From Manis javanica (lineage: Eukaryota; Chordata; Mammalia; Pholidota; Manidae): DNA of 64,000 nt. The stretch covers positions 25,485,001 to 25,549,000 of the forward strand of contig NC_133158.1 of NCBI RefSeq assembly GCF_040802235.1, read 5' to 3'. Every line of letters begins with the position of its first letter. The first letter of the stretch is position 1. Both the position numbers and the translations under genes were made by a program. Below the pieces are notes generated by a model. The model was not told the DNA's origin and made no database searches. It was given only the letters and a program-made list of their open reading frames with translations. Positions 36,431-49,105 of this stretch are shown one piece after another.

Positions 36431-37562
36431 AAGAGGAAAGAAGACATGGGTGCCTCTCATTTGGAAATGGCACTCTGTAACTCTGAACACTGCTTTCAGA
36501 AAAATCATTCTTCAGGTCCCAGAGGAATGTTTCTCCACTTGCTTTATTCTATGTCCTCAAAAAAAACCCACGACTGTGCCTAATACTGTGATTGCTTGTG
36601 GCTACTACCACTATCAGAGATAGACACTGCTTTGGGGTGACAGAGGCTTTGAAGAGAAGTGCTTGGTTTGATAAGAACATAGATGAATTAATTAACCTGT
36701 CAGATCCTTCCACTTAGCAAGTATGACTGCAATTCTTGAGTAACAAACTATAGTTTCCTTGTAGTGTTGAACATCAGTTTTCTTGCTTCTCTTTCTGTTG
36801 GAGTTTGTGGTTCCAGGAGTACTTATGAATTGGTACATTGTTCACTACAATTGCACATGGAGACAAACATTTTGCAACATTAAACAATCCATATTACCTT
36901 CAGTTTGTAGATGTGCAGATCTAGAAGTTTCATACTGGTTCTTAACATTTCTTCAGATTATTTGATTCTCATTACATTATATTTAAGAGATACTTAAAAT
37001 AATAATATAAGTGATAGTTTAAATGATGAAATAAAAAATTTTTTCTGCAGTAACTCATTCAGTGTTCGTATTATAGTATTTGAACATGATAAACATATTT
37101 GGTTTTCAACTCTTAGGGCAAAGCTTTCTCAAACTGAAATTAATAAAATAACTATCAAAGAGATATACTGACTCAAGAAAGATGGTCTCGTTTAGTATCA
37201 TTGTTCATATAGCACCAACTAAGTAAAAATCTTGTTTATAGCAACATGACTTCTGATTTTACTGAAAGGAAGATAAATGCATTTTTTAAAATATGTAATA
37301 ATTTATGAATCAGGTCATTAATTTATTATCCATTCAGAGATTGCCAGTTCAGTTGAATGCCCAGGCATGAGCAAGAAAAATTAAATTTAATCGTATTTGA
37401 TGTCTTGCCAATTTCCAGTCATAAAAACTGTGACTTTATACATGTTTTCCATTCTTGTGTTTATAAGATAGTCTTATCAAAGGAGGCAGATAACTTGATT
37501 CATAACTTAAATATTTTTACATACTGCCTGTGGCTCTCCCACAAGCTGTACTGGCCTTGAAT

Positions 37563-37599
37563 CTTCTATGGGAGAAACTAGCTTCTATGGAGAAACTAG
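37563..37599 (+). repeat. Two-unit tandem repeat (19 + 18 bp)
   Basis: Unit 1 CTTCTATGGGAGAAACTAG and unit 2 CTTCTATGGAGAAACTAG, followed by CTTCC. They differ by one G. A local replication-slippage product. Confidence 0.85.
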
Positions 37600-37957
37600 C
37601 TTCCCTGGCCAGGCTGTTACGGGACACAGGTAAAATACTGGATGTAAGTAGACTATAAAGTACTATATAAATTTAGTTATATCATTACACACATACTTCT
37701 GGGGTTACACTGTGCTGCAGAGAACACAACACAGCATGTATCATAGACACTGTCCTCAGTTACATCAAAACTGATGTAGATTCAATTTAATGGCAGGTCT
37801 TTGATGGTAAAGGTTGTGGAAGTATTGGAATAAGCTCCAAAAGGAGGTCTGTTAATGATTTAAATAAAAGGATACCTGTCTTTGATCATTTAAGTATAGA
37901 CAAAAATTATAAGCAGAATCTGAAGAATGTCATGGAGTTCCATTTATTTTACAATTG

Positions 37958-40900
37958 CAGCTGATCCTTGAACAACACAGGTTAGACTGTGTGTCAATCT
38001 ACTGATACCCAGATTTTTCTCAATAAATATAGTGAAAAAAACTTTGGAGATTTCCAATAATTTGAAAAATAGGAACCACATAGCTTAGAAATATCAAAAA
38101 GTAAAAATAAGGTATGTCATGAATGTATGAAATATATGTAGATACTACTCTATTTCATCATTTAATACCATAAAATATATATGAATAAATTAAAATTTTA
38201 AATCTCTCAAAACCATACAAACCATTTACAGTCGAGATGTAAAAAATGTAGATACAGTATTAAATTTAAACTGTGTAAAATTAACTGCACTACATACTGT
38301 ACCACTGTCATATTTTGTAGCCGCCTCCTGTTGCTATTGCAGTGAGCACAAGTGTTGCAAGTATTGTCTTAAAATGCTGTGTGACAATAATCATTTCCAC
38401 GTGAGCAGTTAACCTCCAATAAATTGGGAATCACAGTGAAAAGTGATCTCATGATTCTCGTGTACTTCTCATCATGTTTAGTGCAATGCCATAAAGCTTG
38501 AATAACACTGTGGGAAGTGCCACTAGTGATACTGAATGTCTTCCCAAGAAGCCGAGAAGAGTCATGACATTTTAAAAAGCTGAATTGCTTGGTATGTACC
38601 ATAGACTGAAGCCGGCAGCTGCAGATGCCCACCATGTCAAGATGAATGAATCCAGCATAAGGACCATTGTGCAAAAAGACAAGGAAATTTGTGAAGCCAT
38701 CACTGCAGCTATGCCAACAGCTGCAAAAGCATTGCATTTTTTGCAAAACATCTTTTTATCTCATATCAAAAATGCAGTTTTTACAGGGATGAAGGATTGC
38801 TATAAGAGAGGCGTACCTATAGACTAAAACAGTTTATGAGAAAAAGTGAATTCTTGTCATTACATGACAACTTAAAGGAAAGTGAAGAATCTAAAGCTGG
38901 AGAATTCAATGCCAGCAAAGGATGGTTTGATAATTTTGGAAAGAAGTTTGGCTTAAAAAAATCAAGATAACATGAGGTGGCTTCCACTGATCCAAAGGCC
39001 ACAGGTGAGTCCCCGGACACCATTAGGAAAATCACTGAGGAGAAAGCTTATCTGCCTGAACAGGGTTTTAATGCAGACATAAGTGCCTTTTTGTGGGGGA
39101 AGAAAAAAGCCACAGAGGACATCTATTAGCAAGGAAGAGAAGTGAGCACCGGGATTTAAGGCAGGAAGGGATAGGCAAATTCTGTTTTAGGCAAATGCAG
39201 TTGGTTTATGATTAGGACTGCCCTTATCTATAAAGCTGCTAACCCCTGAGCCTTCAAGGGAGAAGATAAACACCAGTTGTCAGTCTTTTGGTTGTACAAG
39301 AGAAAACCTGGATAATGAGAACACTTTTTCTGGATTTGTTCCATGGATACTTTGTCCCCAAAGCCAGGAGTGGTGAGGGACTGAGTTTTCAAGTTTTTTG
39401 ATATTGGATAATGCCCCTGGCCACTCAGAACCACATGAATTCAAAACCAAATGTGTCAAAATGGCCTACCTGTCCCCAAACACAACATCTTTCAGTCTCT
39501 AGGGGGTCAGAGCACCTTTGAGCCCCATTGGAAAAGCCTTACTCTATGGAAGATTGTCAACACTGTGGAAGAGAACCCCAGTAGAGAGAACATGATTTAA
39601 GTCTGGAAGGATTACACCATTGAAGAAGTCATTGTTGTTATAGAAAAAACTGTGAAAACCATCATATCCAAAACTATAAATTCCTGCTGGAGAAAACTAT
39701 CCAGTTGTGCATGAATTCACAGGATTTATGACAGAGACAATCAAGGAAACTCTGGAAGAGATTATGGATATGGCAGAAAAGGTGAGGAGAAGGGTTTCAA
39801 GATATGGATCTTGGAAAAATTCAAAAGTTAATAGACACCACACCAGAGGAACTAACAGAAGATAATTTGATAAAGATGAGTGCTTCCAAACTGGTGCCAG
39901 ATGACAAGGAAGAACACTTTGAAGCAGTGCCAGAAACAAACTGACATTAGAAAATCTGGCAGAAAAGTTCTAATTATTCAATACTGCTTTGACTTATTTT
40001 CAAGCACGGGCCCTAATAGGATGTGGGTGCTGAAACTAAAGGAAAGGGTGGGAGAGGGATTGGTACTGTATAGAAACATTTTTAGAGAAATGAAAAAGCA
40101 AAAAAGTCAGAAATTGCTATGTATGTCCTTGAAGTTACTGAGTGCACCCAGCTCTCCTGCTTCCTCTCCTAGCTCCTCCACCTCTCCCGCCTCTGCCCCC
40201 CAAGACAGCAAAACCAACCCCTCCTCTGCCTCCTTCTCCTCCTCAGCCTGCTCGGTGTGAGGACAATGAGAATGAAGACCTTTATGATGATCCACTTCCA
40301 CCTAATGAATAAATAGTAAGTAGTCGTCACGCCACACCAATAATAAACTTAACTGTTCTGTATGTGCGTGAATGTCTTCAGGTGAAAATCTTATAATTGT
40401 ATGCAAATCCCTGTAAGAGACGTTTTTAGGTCATCATCATCCCCATCACCTAAGTATTCATCATGTAGAACATCATGTACAACACCCGCATGGAAGTGGA
40501 TAGCCTATCCCTGCAGAGGCATAAGGTATGTGAGGTTTAATATAAAATTAATAATTTTAGTTTTCTCACTGTTTCATAACTTTGCTTTCCAAGAGTCAGA
40601 TTACAGTATGCCTCCCTCTCATAACTGGAGAAAGTGCCTCTCAGCCTATGAGTGCTTTTTTTTTCATGTAACAATGTTTCCTATGCTGTCTTATGAGCAT
40701 GACTGTAATCCTGTATGCCATAACAATGTTACAGTCATTCATTCATTCATGTATAGGCCAGGCTATCATAAATTACATTGCTGTTGCTTTACTTCAATGC
40801 ATGAACCATTGTATCTGTAAGTAAATGACTTTTTTTTACATTATCTTTTCATTGTTGATGTCTTGTGTTATTAATGCATATAACATCTACACTACTTTGT

Positions 40901-41236
40901 ATCATATATTGTCACTGTAGGTACTGACAGACAATTCATTCTGTAAACAGATGTAAACACAGTATCATTAAATGCAGTACAGTACCATGCATGTATTTTC
41001 TCTTCCTTCTGATTTTAATAATATTCTTTTCCTTAGCTTAGTTTATTGTAATATGGTATATAACATATATAACATACAAAAGATTTGTTAATCAATGGTT
41101 TATGTTATTGGTAAAGTTTCTGGTCAACAGTAGGCTATTAGTGGTTAAGTTCTGGGGTGAGCCAAAAGTTATATGTAGATTTTCAACTGGCAGGGACTCA
41201 GCACCCCTAACCCCTGTATTGTTCAGGGGTCAACTG
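37958..41236 (+). mobile_element. Tigger2-like DNA transposon, both ends present, inactive
   Basis: The terminal inverted repeats are 'cagctgatccttgaacaac' at 37958 and, on the other strand, 'cagttgacccctgaacaat' ending at 41236, followed by TA. These are Tigger2/MER2 termini. At 3,279 bp it is close to an intact element. The interior carries broken pogo-like transposase text. Orientation is + by the transposase remnant. Confidence 0.9.
38580..40310 (+). pseudogene. Tigger/pogo transposase remnant
   Basis: The reading '...ESSIRTIVQKDKEI...' at about 38640-38700 resembles the Tigger DNA-binding helix region, and 'GWFDNFGKKFGLKK' at about 38920-38960 the second helix domain. 'DYTIEEVIVVIEKTVKTI' near 39609-39665, 'REMKKQKSQK' near 40086-40115 and a Ser/Pro-rich tail near 40140-40258 follow the order of the family C-terminus. 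Many frameshifts and stops; dead. Confidence 0.85.
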
Positions 41237-41329
41237 TATTTGGGGTTTCCCTGGGTTGATAAAAATCCTCACTATTCTTATGTACATTGTTATTCGTTAA
41301 TAGCATTATATTTTGCCTTGTTGCCAAAG

Positions 41330-41650
41330 CTACAAGTCATCTGTGACTTGTCCTCCTCCTCAGATCTAATCAATTGCCAATTCCTATGTATTTCCTGCCC
41401 TACATCTCTCTCAAATCTGTTCCACTTTTTTCACCCTATTATCGTTTTATACCAGCCTTCCATCATTTCTTCCCCACAACTGCCTCTCTGCCTCCCACAT
41501 TCAGACCCTTTGGTGACTTCTCATCACACTTGGGACGGAGCTCAAACTCCTCAACGTGACCAGAAGGCCCCTTGTCTGTCACTCTTCTCCTTCCTTTCTG
41601 CAGGGTTCTCCATGAAAAGCCACACCCTCGCTCGTCCTTCACCTTGACAA
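41330..41650 (+). repeat. L2 LINE fragment
   Basis: 'tttggtgacttctcatcacac' followed by 'ggagctcaaactcctcaacg' and 'gaccagaaggccccttgtc' is the classic L2 ORF2-end wording. It lies directly after the Tigger2 element. Confidence 0.7.
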
Positions 41651-41769
41651 TGGTGTTCCCTTATGGAAGCTTAAGGAAGCAAGAGGCTGCTTAGCTTTGC
41701 TTTCACAGGGCATTAGAAGGCGTGCGTTTGTGTGTGACTGAATTATTCTTACACTTGCCTTCTTTGCAG

Positions 41770-41975
41770 AATCCACACCAAAGAAAGGCCATGTGAACAC
41801 ACAGGGAAAAGACAGCCATCTGTAAGCCAGGGAGAGAGGCTTACCAGACACTAAAGCAGCCAGTCCCTTTAATCTTGGATTTTTCGGCCTCCAGAACTAT
41901 GAGAAATACATGCTTTTTGTTTAAGCCACCCTGTCTGTGTTGGTTTGTTATAGCAGCCTGTGCCAAGACAATATT
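41770..41975 (+). repeat. Partial MaLR (MLT1-like) LTR
   Basis: Has 'gccatgtgaacacacaggga', 'ggcctccagaactatgagaa', 'agccaccctgtctgtg' and 'ttgttatagcagcctg', the 3' half of an MLT1-type LTR. Confidence 0.7.
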
Positions 41976-42059
41976 CTTCCTGAAAGTAAATGGAAAGTCA
42001 CTGGTAGAGTTTGAACAGAACAGGAACATGATCATATTTATATTTCAAAAAGAAATTCT

Positions 42060-42295
42060 ATAATGGGGAGAAGTGACTTGGTTGGAGGGGCAAAGGGGAG
42101 TTGTCAGAGAGGATTCAGGTGGACCAGTTAGAGGAGATTATTACAGTAATCCAGGGGAGATAGGCAGCTTGAACTACTGGAAGACAGAGCAAAATAGATT
42201 CAAAGGGGGATTTAGAGGCAGTAGGTACAGGACTTAGAGACAGACTAGATGTGGAGAAGAGAGAGAGGGACAGGTGAGGAATGATGCTATAGCTT
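42060..42295. repeat. Possible ancient interspersed repeat, class unknown
   Basis: 'ggaccagttagaggagattat', 'cagtaatccaggggagata' and 'ggacttagagacagactagat' are recurrent old-repeat phrases. The family is not identified; probably the same as near 24600-25250. Confidence 0.3.
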
Positions 42296-42479
42296 CTGGC
42301 TTATGCAACTGAATGTATTGAGCACCATTTCCTGAAAAATCCAAGGGTTACAGCTCATAGGACACAAGGCTCTCAGATACAGCTTTTACAAGTTTTTTGG
42401 GTTTGTTTATTCCAAAAAATATCAAATTACACATCCTTTAAAAAAAATCATTAACTTGTTTCATTTTTCTTCTTCCACC

Positions 42480-42985
42480 TAAACACAATTTTTTGGGACA
42501 ATATTCCCAGTGTGAGATGTATTCTGAGGTAGTGTTTGTCTTCAGGAATGCTTGAGTATTTGACCATCAAAACCAGTTTAAAGTCTCATAAGGGAACATC
42601 TTGCTCTTAACTGGCTGTACCTAAAACACGTGACAAAGAACATCACACAGGCTGGTATCATCGTCAGAAAGTCCATCAGGATCTTGCCAGATTCGTTCTC
42701 CACCTCAGATGCAGGCGCTGGCCCTTCCGGTGACAATACAAGGAGGAGAACAGGTGGGGTGACATAAAGAAGAACAAGGCCAAACACTGTAGATATTGTG
42801 GTGACTCCAGCATATCTCTGACCATGAAGCAGAGGTGTTTAGAATGCTTGTTCCAAGAAATTAAGGACATTTTGGTTTTTTAAAAGGAACTTTTTTCTCA
42901 TTTAAATCAGTTTTTTTTCCAGTTTCAATACTATTGTTATTTTTGTACAATAAACATGAAATGCTTTTAATATCTATTATTTTAA
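42480..42985 (+). pseudogene. Possible processed pseudogene or exapted 3'-UTR remnant, parent unknown
   Basis: A block with mRNA-like properties. Broken plus-strand frames include a Cys-rich stretch 'HCRYCGDSSISLTMKQRCLE' at about 42785-42845, ending in a stop at about 42881. A T-rich UTR-like run follows, then 'tttttgtacaataaacatg' at about 42939-42958, i.e. an AATAAA signal. No intron-like gaps and no intact frame. I do not recognise the parent gene and see no clear poly(A) tract or TSD. Confidence 0.3.
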
Positions 42986-43127
42986 TGTTGAATATTTTGT
43001 GGAGTATATTTTAACATGAGAAGGGTGTCGAAAATGAATGTGCCTCATACTAACTTTGTATTCACTTCAAAACCATAAGTAACATGCTGTAGTACCTTTT
43101 AGATCTAGGCTTTTATCCCACTCTTTC

Positions 43128-43800
43128 TGTGTTTTTTTTAATTGAGGTATGTCATATAACGCTGTGTATGTTTAAGGTGTAAAAAGTATTAATTTGATAC
43201 ATTTATACATCGCAATATGATTACCATCATAGCATTCCCTAACACCTCCATCACATCACATAATTATTATTTCCTTTCTGTGGTGAGAACATTTAAGATC
43301 TAGTCTCTTAGCAACTCTGAAGTATATAGCTGACCCATGAACAACATGGGGGTTAAGTGCGCCAACCGCTCCCTTACAGTTGAAAATCCATGTGTAACTT
43401 CTGACTCCCCCAAAACTTAACAACTAAATAGCATACTGCTGACCAGAAGCCTTACCAATAACATACAGTCGATTAACACATATTTTATAAGTTATTTGTA
43501 TTACATAATGTATTCTCACCATAAAGTAAGCTACAGAAAAGAATGTTTTTTTCAAATTGTCACAAATCTCCAAAAATATTTCCAATGTATTTATCCAAAA
43601 AAAAATCTGTGTATAAGTAGAGCCACACAGTTCAAGAGTCAACTGTATATACAACAATATTTGTGAATTATAATCACAATGCTATGTGCATTAGATCCCC
43701 AGAACACATTCATCTTCTAACCCCAGTCTTCAAGATTTAGGAGTCTCTGTCTCATCCTATGAATAAATAGCTTTTCTTTTTTTTTTAAATTATGATTATC
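43128..43800 (-). repeat. Old L1 3' UTR, antisense, interrupted by MER2
   Basis: 'tttaattgaggtatgtcata', 'tgtttaaggtgtaaaaagt' and 'tctagtctcttagcaactct' to about 43326, then, after the MER2, 'caatatttgtgaattataatc' and 'gtgcattagatccccagaac'. Both parts are consecutive pieces of the antisense L1 3' end. Confidence 0.8.
43327..43645 (-). mobile_element. MER2 (nonautonomous Tigger) nested in L1
   Basis: 319 bp with Tigger2-type ends: 'gctgacccatgaacaacatgg' at the left, and a right end whose complement starts CAGTTGACTCTTGAAC, flanked by TATA-rich target sequence. It has no coding capacity and would have been moved by Tigger2-type transposase, of which a dead copy lies 2 kb upstream. Confidence 0.85.
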
Positions 43801-44399
43801 AGATAAAAATAGTTTTGTAAAGTTTCAGAGAACTAGGAGACTTACAAAGCTACAAGCAAGGGAGACTTTTTGGCACCTGTCATTTGAAAGGTTTAAGAGA
43901 TTAAGATATAACAAGCATTCACTAGGTATTCGTTCCTGGACAGAGATCAAATGGATTCACTAACTTTTTTTTTTTTATTTGCTTTAAGAAGACTGTCTTT
44001 ACCAACACATCTATACTTTTGCAGCTGGTTAGACACTTTGTCCACCTCTCTCAACACTGCCACAAAACATCAAGGGTGATCAAGGGTGATAAATGCTATT
44101 CACATGCTTTCTAACTAAGAAGAAATTCAATTGGAATTCTCCAACTGTAGTTTCAGCCTATTCATTTATAAAGAGTACCACTCCAAGGACAGAAAGTAAT
44201 AATGTATTCCATATCACAAAGCAAACTTGATTGTAAGAGACTTGCAGGCATTATGGGACATAAAAGTTAAACTCCCAAGTTCATAATTACAAAACGTACA
44301 GGTCCTGACAAAGAAAGCACATGCCAAGGGTAAGCAAATGGCCAGACTATGGAAAAGCTGGTTGCAGGCTGACTTTAGGTCCTCAATTCCAAGTGTCAA

Positions 44400-44485
44400 A
44401 AGCTCAGGTCGTTTAGCCAACATTTATAAAGTGCTCACTACATGCCAGCTATTGTGTAGGTGCTTTTAACATTACAATAAGCTTT
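44400..44485 (-). repeat. MIR-like fragment
   Basis: 'aacatttataaagtgctcac', 'tacatgccagctattgtgta' and 'ggtgcttttaacattacaat' follow the antisense 3' end of MIR. Confidence 0.5.
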
Positions 44486-45574
44486 CTGTTGCTTTTTAAA
44501 GCTACAATAAAGCAAAAGCTACTCCTTAGTTTATGTGGCTCGTTTCATCCTTGGGTTCACTTCACCCAGCGGCCACAACCACAGAATTCCAGAGGGGAAG
44601 TGTCCTTAAAGTCTGTGAAATGAGAGATCTATAACTGGTTGGTGAAAAGGGAGGGGTGCACAGTTTTTCAGTCTTGCTTTCCTCCCAACTGGCTAGATGT
44701 CATTCCAAGAGGGATTCAAAAAACAGCCTAGAGCAGAAGCAGCACCCACCAATGTCTGCAAAAACAGGGTCCCCAAGATGGACACACTAGTGACTTCCAG
44801 GATTTTCCTGACAACCCTTCTCATCATTCCCCAATGGGGTGCTCAAATAATACAAGACCTCATTTTACAGATGATGCACATAAAGCTTCCAAGGGGTAAG
44901 AGGACTCAGAGCTCAAGGGGTGAGAAATATCTAATCCCCTGTCTCATTTGAGCCCTGTGCACTCTGTCTCCTGCGGGGAGGGCTCAGTCGCCCCAAGTAC
45001 TGCTGACACCACAAAACAGGCATGGTCCAAGGACCAGGTCTGAGGACATCAGATGGAGCAAGGAAAAGAGAGGAGGCTGATGAGACTAGATAACACGTAA
45101 GGTTTCTGACCTCCCAACTGTGATGTTTTAACTTTAAGAAACATCGCTCATCAAACCATGTAGAAAAGGTCAGAATTGTTAGCTCAGAGATGGGCTCCAG
45201 ATCACCAAACCACAAGGAGAAAAATAACAAAGTAATTAGAGGCAGTCAAGAGGTCACTGTGGATTGTGGGCAGGGGTGGGGAGAGGAAACAGTACTCCTG
45301 AAGACTGATTTTATTAACAGCAAATCATTTTTGCAGACTGGAGTCATTTGCAATCAAGATTGGACTGATTAGCATACCCCAGGGTTGTATTTCAGCCATG
45401 GAGAGCAGGCAGTGCTCTAGTGCTGACGCCATTTGAAGATCTTAGTTTGATTGCATTCTTCTCCCCTGACAACTATCCCTGAATCCTACAGAACAATTTC
45501 CTCTATGCTGAGGTATCGTGGTCATTCTCAGATTGATTTTAGGATTAAAAAAAACAAAAAATTGAAAAGCTGCA

Positions 45575-46060
45575 CATTCGTTGTGTGTGGTGTGGAATGT
45601 AAATTGATAAAGACTTTTTAGAGGATTGTCAGTATTATCACAGTTTAAAATGAACATATGCTTTGATACAGGAGTTGGAATCCCAGGAACTTATGCTACA
45701 GAAATACCTGCATAAGTTGGCAAAAGTACAATAGGTACAAGTAGGTTTATTGGAACATTTTTTAACAGTAAAAACTGAAAATACTCTTCAATAGGGGAAA
45801 TGCTTAAATGAATTTAATTAATTCAGCTGTTTTAAAAAGAGTTTGGCCTGTATATTACTTTCATGAGGTGTATAAAATATACTGAATAGTATTTATAGTA
45901 TGATTCCATTTGTTTTATAGAAACCAAATATGAGTTGTATATATTATGATTTCTGTGTTTATGTATGTTTATAAATCATATATATTCAACATATATCAGT
46001 ATGCACCTATATAACAGATGTGTGTAAATGCAATTTTAAAAGTCTGGAAAGATTCACTAA
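45575..46060 (+). repeat. Old L1 (L1ME-like) fragment
   Basis: 'tgtggtgtggaatgtaaattg', 'aacttatgctacagaaatac', 'cttcaataggggaaatgct' and 'agtatgattccatttg' are consecutive parts of an old L1 ORF2 end and 3' UTR. Confidence 0.7.
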
Positions 46061-47479
46061 CTGTCGATAAGAGTTCCCTGCTGGCTCAGATTTAGAAAAA
46101 CCAAAACTCTAAGGGCTTCTAAGGATACTTTTCATATTTTTTAGAGTGCCTCATTTTATCCTATGCATTTTATTATTCTTACAATTAAAAAATAATAATA
46201 AAGATTTTTCTAATGAAACTTGGTGGATAGTTATTAATAAGATAACCGTTAATAAAGGCAGTGGAAATTCAGGGACTAATCAGAGTAAAAAGATGAGAGG
46301 TCATTCCAGAGTCTCTCCTCCCTTCTGCAGGTCACGTTCTCCATCTCCTCTTTGAAAGCTAGAGGTTGGATCGGACAAATACTTTAGAACAACTTTTTTC
46401 TAAAAAAATTTAGAATGATTTTAAAGGTTTGCACCTTCTTCTATCCCCTCTCCCTAGCCTTCCCAAATCCACAGAACCCCTAAATAAAAGGTATCCAACC
46501 CTAAAGATCAGTTGTACAAAACCAGCAAAACCCAAATACAATCTGGCCACTAGAGGGGGAACATGACACATAAAACCATTTCAAGGTGCCACTTCACAGA
46601 AAGACTCCCACAGACGGAGGTATAGGGGGCTGGCTTCAAACAGATGGCCCTAAGTTAACAGCTCACAGGCAGTAAGCAATGTAATGCAAACCTGGGCTTG
46701 CCTACTATGTCCTGAAGCAAAAGGTTTCATTAATAAATATAAAATTACAAATATGAATGTGGTCCCCATATTAGCGAAGTTTTTTTCCCTCCTCACAAAT
46801 CTGAGTATTTACAAATGTTCTGGAACACAGGCAAATGTTGAGTTGGAACCTGCCCTGAAAACTGTCTTAAGAAACAGTGCTTAGCTTTCAGTCCAACAGC
46901 AGGGTTAGGAGCAGAGAGTGAAAAACTTTAGCCTCGTTTTATAAAGACCAGGGGATTTAATCTTATCAAGGAAGTCCTCCCATATGCTTTTTCAGAATGC
47001 TATTTAAACAAGCACAGTGCAGGACACATTCCCTTTCATTCCTCATACACACATGATCCCAGGAGTCTTTATCAGCGCTATTCTTTTCATGGCTTTGAGC
47101 CTGACACAAATGAGCTGATAATGCACCTTCTGATCTTCATTATTTCCAGCAGATGAATGTTTCCCACATATCCAGCCTTCTCCCATCTCCCCCATTAAAA
47201 AATAAATCCATTCCTTTAGGGGCACATAATCATTTTGTAAAAAGAAAAGTGGCATATTCTTGGGGGGAAAAAGATGTGATGAAAACATGCCTTTTGCAAA
47301 TGTATAATCTTAACCTGGGATATATCATTACCATATTGAGAATAATTACTGCAGGACCTTCAAAGTTTGGAATGGATATAAAGCAGGTCAAAGGTTTACA
47401 TACAGATCACCCTATACTGGCTATTTCAACCCCTCTGCCTAGCTTCTACCTTTTCTAGAAGTATTTCCACTTGATTTTC

Positions 47480-47605
47480 AAAATCTGAAGAATAAACCGG
47501 TTTAGTCACTTGCCCAAAGTCACAGAACTAGCAAATGAGTGGTAGGACAAGAATTGAAACCTAGACAGTCTGGCTCCAGAGTTCCTGTTCTTAACCGCTA
47601 ATCCA
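47480..47605 (-). repeat. MIR SINE, antisense
   Basis: 'tcacttgcccaaagtcacag', 'aactagcaaatgagtggtag', 'gtctggctccagagttcctg' and 'ttcttaaccgctaatcc': a clear reverse MIR. Confidence 0.85.
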
Positions 47606-47714
47606 TTCCACCTCCCTTCTCTTTGCCTTTTTTCTCCTTGAGGCTATCTCTTGCCTTCGTAATCTCACCTCTTCAATACACCCCTCCCTACTCCAAACTC
47701 ACAATAAAAGTGGA

Positions 47715-47945
47715 TTTAATGGTACAGTGGAGAGAACAAAAGTCCCACAAATGGTACGGATCCTGCTTCTGCCTCATTCAGCCATGTCGCCTGGGCACCC
47801 TGCAAACACTATGTAAGTCTAATTTCCTAAGTGCACGTTGGTAATACTAACCAAAAATAACAGAGAGAGCCGGCAGATTAAATTAAACAGGTACCTAAAG
47901 CACCCAGCACAGTGCCTAACCCAAAGGGTGCCGAACATTGCGGGC
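47715..47945 (+). repeat. MIR SINE
   Basis: 'ggtacagtggagagaacaaa', 'cctgcttctgcctcattcag' and 'cacccagcacagtgcctaac' follow the MIR sense order. It lies about 110 bp from the opposite-strand MIR, so the pair could form a weak hairpin in RNA. Confidence 0.6.
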
Positions 47946-48461
47946 TGCAAGGCAAAGCAGCCAAGAGAAGAGCTAGAGCAATCATGGTCTACAGCAAAGT
48001 CAAGACAAAAGCGACCTGGAGAAAGTGAGCAGTTTCATGAAAGTACTTTCTCATTGGCTCTATGATACATCCACGAGCTGAGGGGGTGGATGCTGGTGAC
48101 ACGCAGCGTCCCACCAGCACAGCACCTTGAGCAGAGGCTGCAGAGGGGACCTCACACCGCATGAACCTAATATTGTGAAGCCTCCTTGGGGAATCCTTCT
48201 TTATCACAGTGACACCAACTCAGGGCTGTTCAGGCAATCCCTGCACAGAGCCGTCTCCTGGAGGACCTGCATCATCACCTCCTCACTTCCTAGGTCTCCC
48301 GAAACGAGCAGGAAGTGCTTCTTAACAGTCAATCCTACTTTCTCTTGTGGTCGTCTAAATTCACTGCTTCTTGACGTTCTTCAGAAGAGATGGAGAAGCA
48401 CTGGTCGTTATTCCCAAGACAATTTCATTCACTATCAGACCTCGCTTTTCCTCTACATCAG

Positions 48462-48605
48462 CAGCTCTCAAACTTTTTACTGAAGACCCCAAAAAGCTTT
48501 TGTAATGTGGGTTATATCTAGGGGCATTTAGCATATTAAATAATGAAGACTGGAAAAATATTTTAAACATAAAAATATACAAGCAAGGTGGATTCAAGAG
48601 GAAGA
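48462..48605. repeat. Old interspersed repeat, likely DNA-transposon derived
   Basis: 'gcagctctcaaactttttac', 'tgaagaccccaaaaagctttt', 'gtaatgtgggttatatcta' and 'gcatattaaataatga' is a phrase series of a widespread old mammalian element. I do not assign the family. Confidence 0.45.
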
Positions 48606-48889
48606 GCTTCAGAATTATACAGTATATTTAGCAATAGCCAGACTGAATTTTACCCTTTAATGAAAACTTTGTGGGACAGAAGGACCATATAGTATCAGGG
48701 TATTTTCAAATTCAAGTATTAACAGAGGTCTGAAGATCGACCATGTCAGCTCTTTTTATTTATTTTTTATGTTAAAATAGAGGTCAATTTTATGTTTTTA
48801 TATTCAGCCTCTCTTATGCTGTCTTACAGCTGCATCCCCAGGCTGATCAGAACCATTTGGTAATAACTTCCTGTTCCTCTGCCTTTAAC

Positions 48890-49105
48890 AATTAAGTACC
48901 TGGTAAGCAGTTACCCAAGTACTTTGTGCTAAACAACTTCCTTTTTGCATTATTTCACATCTCTCCACAATCCCAAGAGGTAGGTACTCCTTTTTACCTG
49001 CGAGAACATTACTTGCCTGAAAGTCGCACAGTTAAGTACATGGCAGGGTGGGATGTGATCCCAAGCAATCTCATTCCAACACTTTCTTCCCACGGTGCTA
49101 AATTG
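48890..49105 (-). repeat. MIR SINE, antisense
   Basis: 'acttcctttttgcattattt', 'cacaatcccaagaggtaggt', 'acattacttgcctgaaagtc' and 'gcacagttaagtacatggca' is antisense MIR. Confidence 0.65.

Noticed and set aside
33010-37950. A mariner (Hsmar1) transposase exon downstream of SETMAR
   Set aside because: I looked for the Hsmar1 terminal repeat and transposase text on both strands after the SET exon and saw none. The gene ends at its own stop with a nearby AATAAA.
40107-40301. Glu-rich minus-strand ORF
   Set aside because: Antisense of the Ser/Pro-rich tail of the dead Tigger transposase.
41102-41647. 181-codon plus-strand ORF
   Set aside because: Spans the end of the Tigger2 element and an L2 fragment, so it is repeat-derived chance coding.
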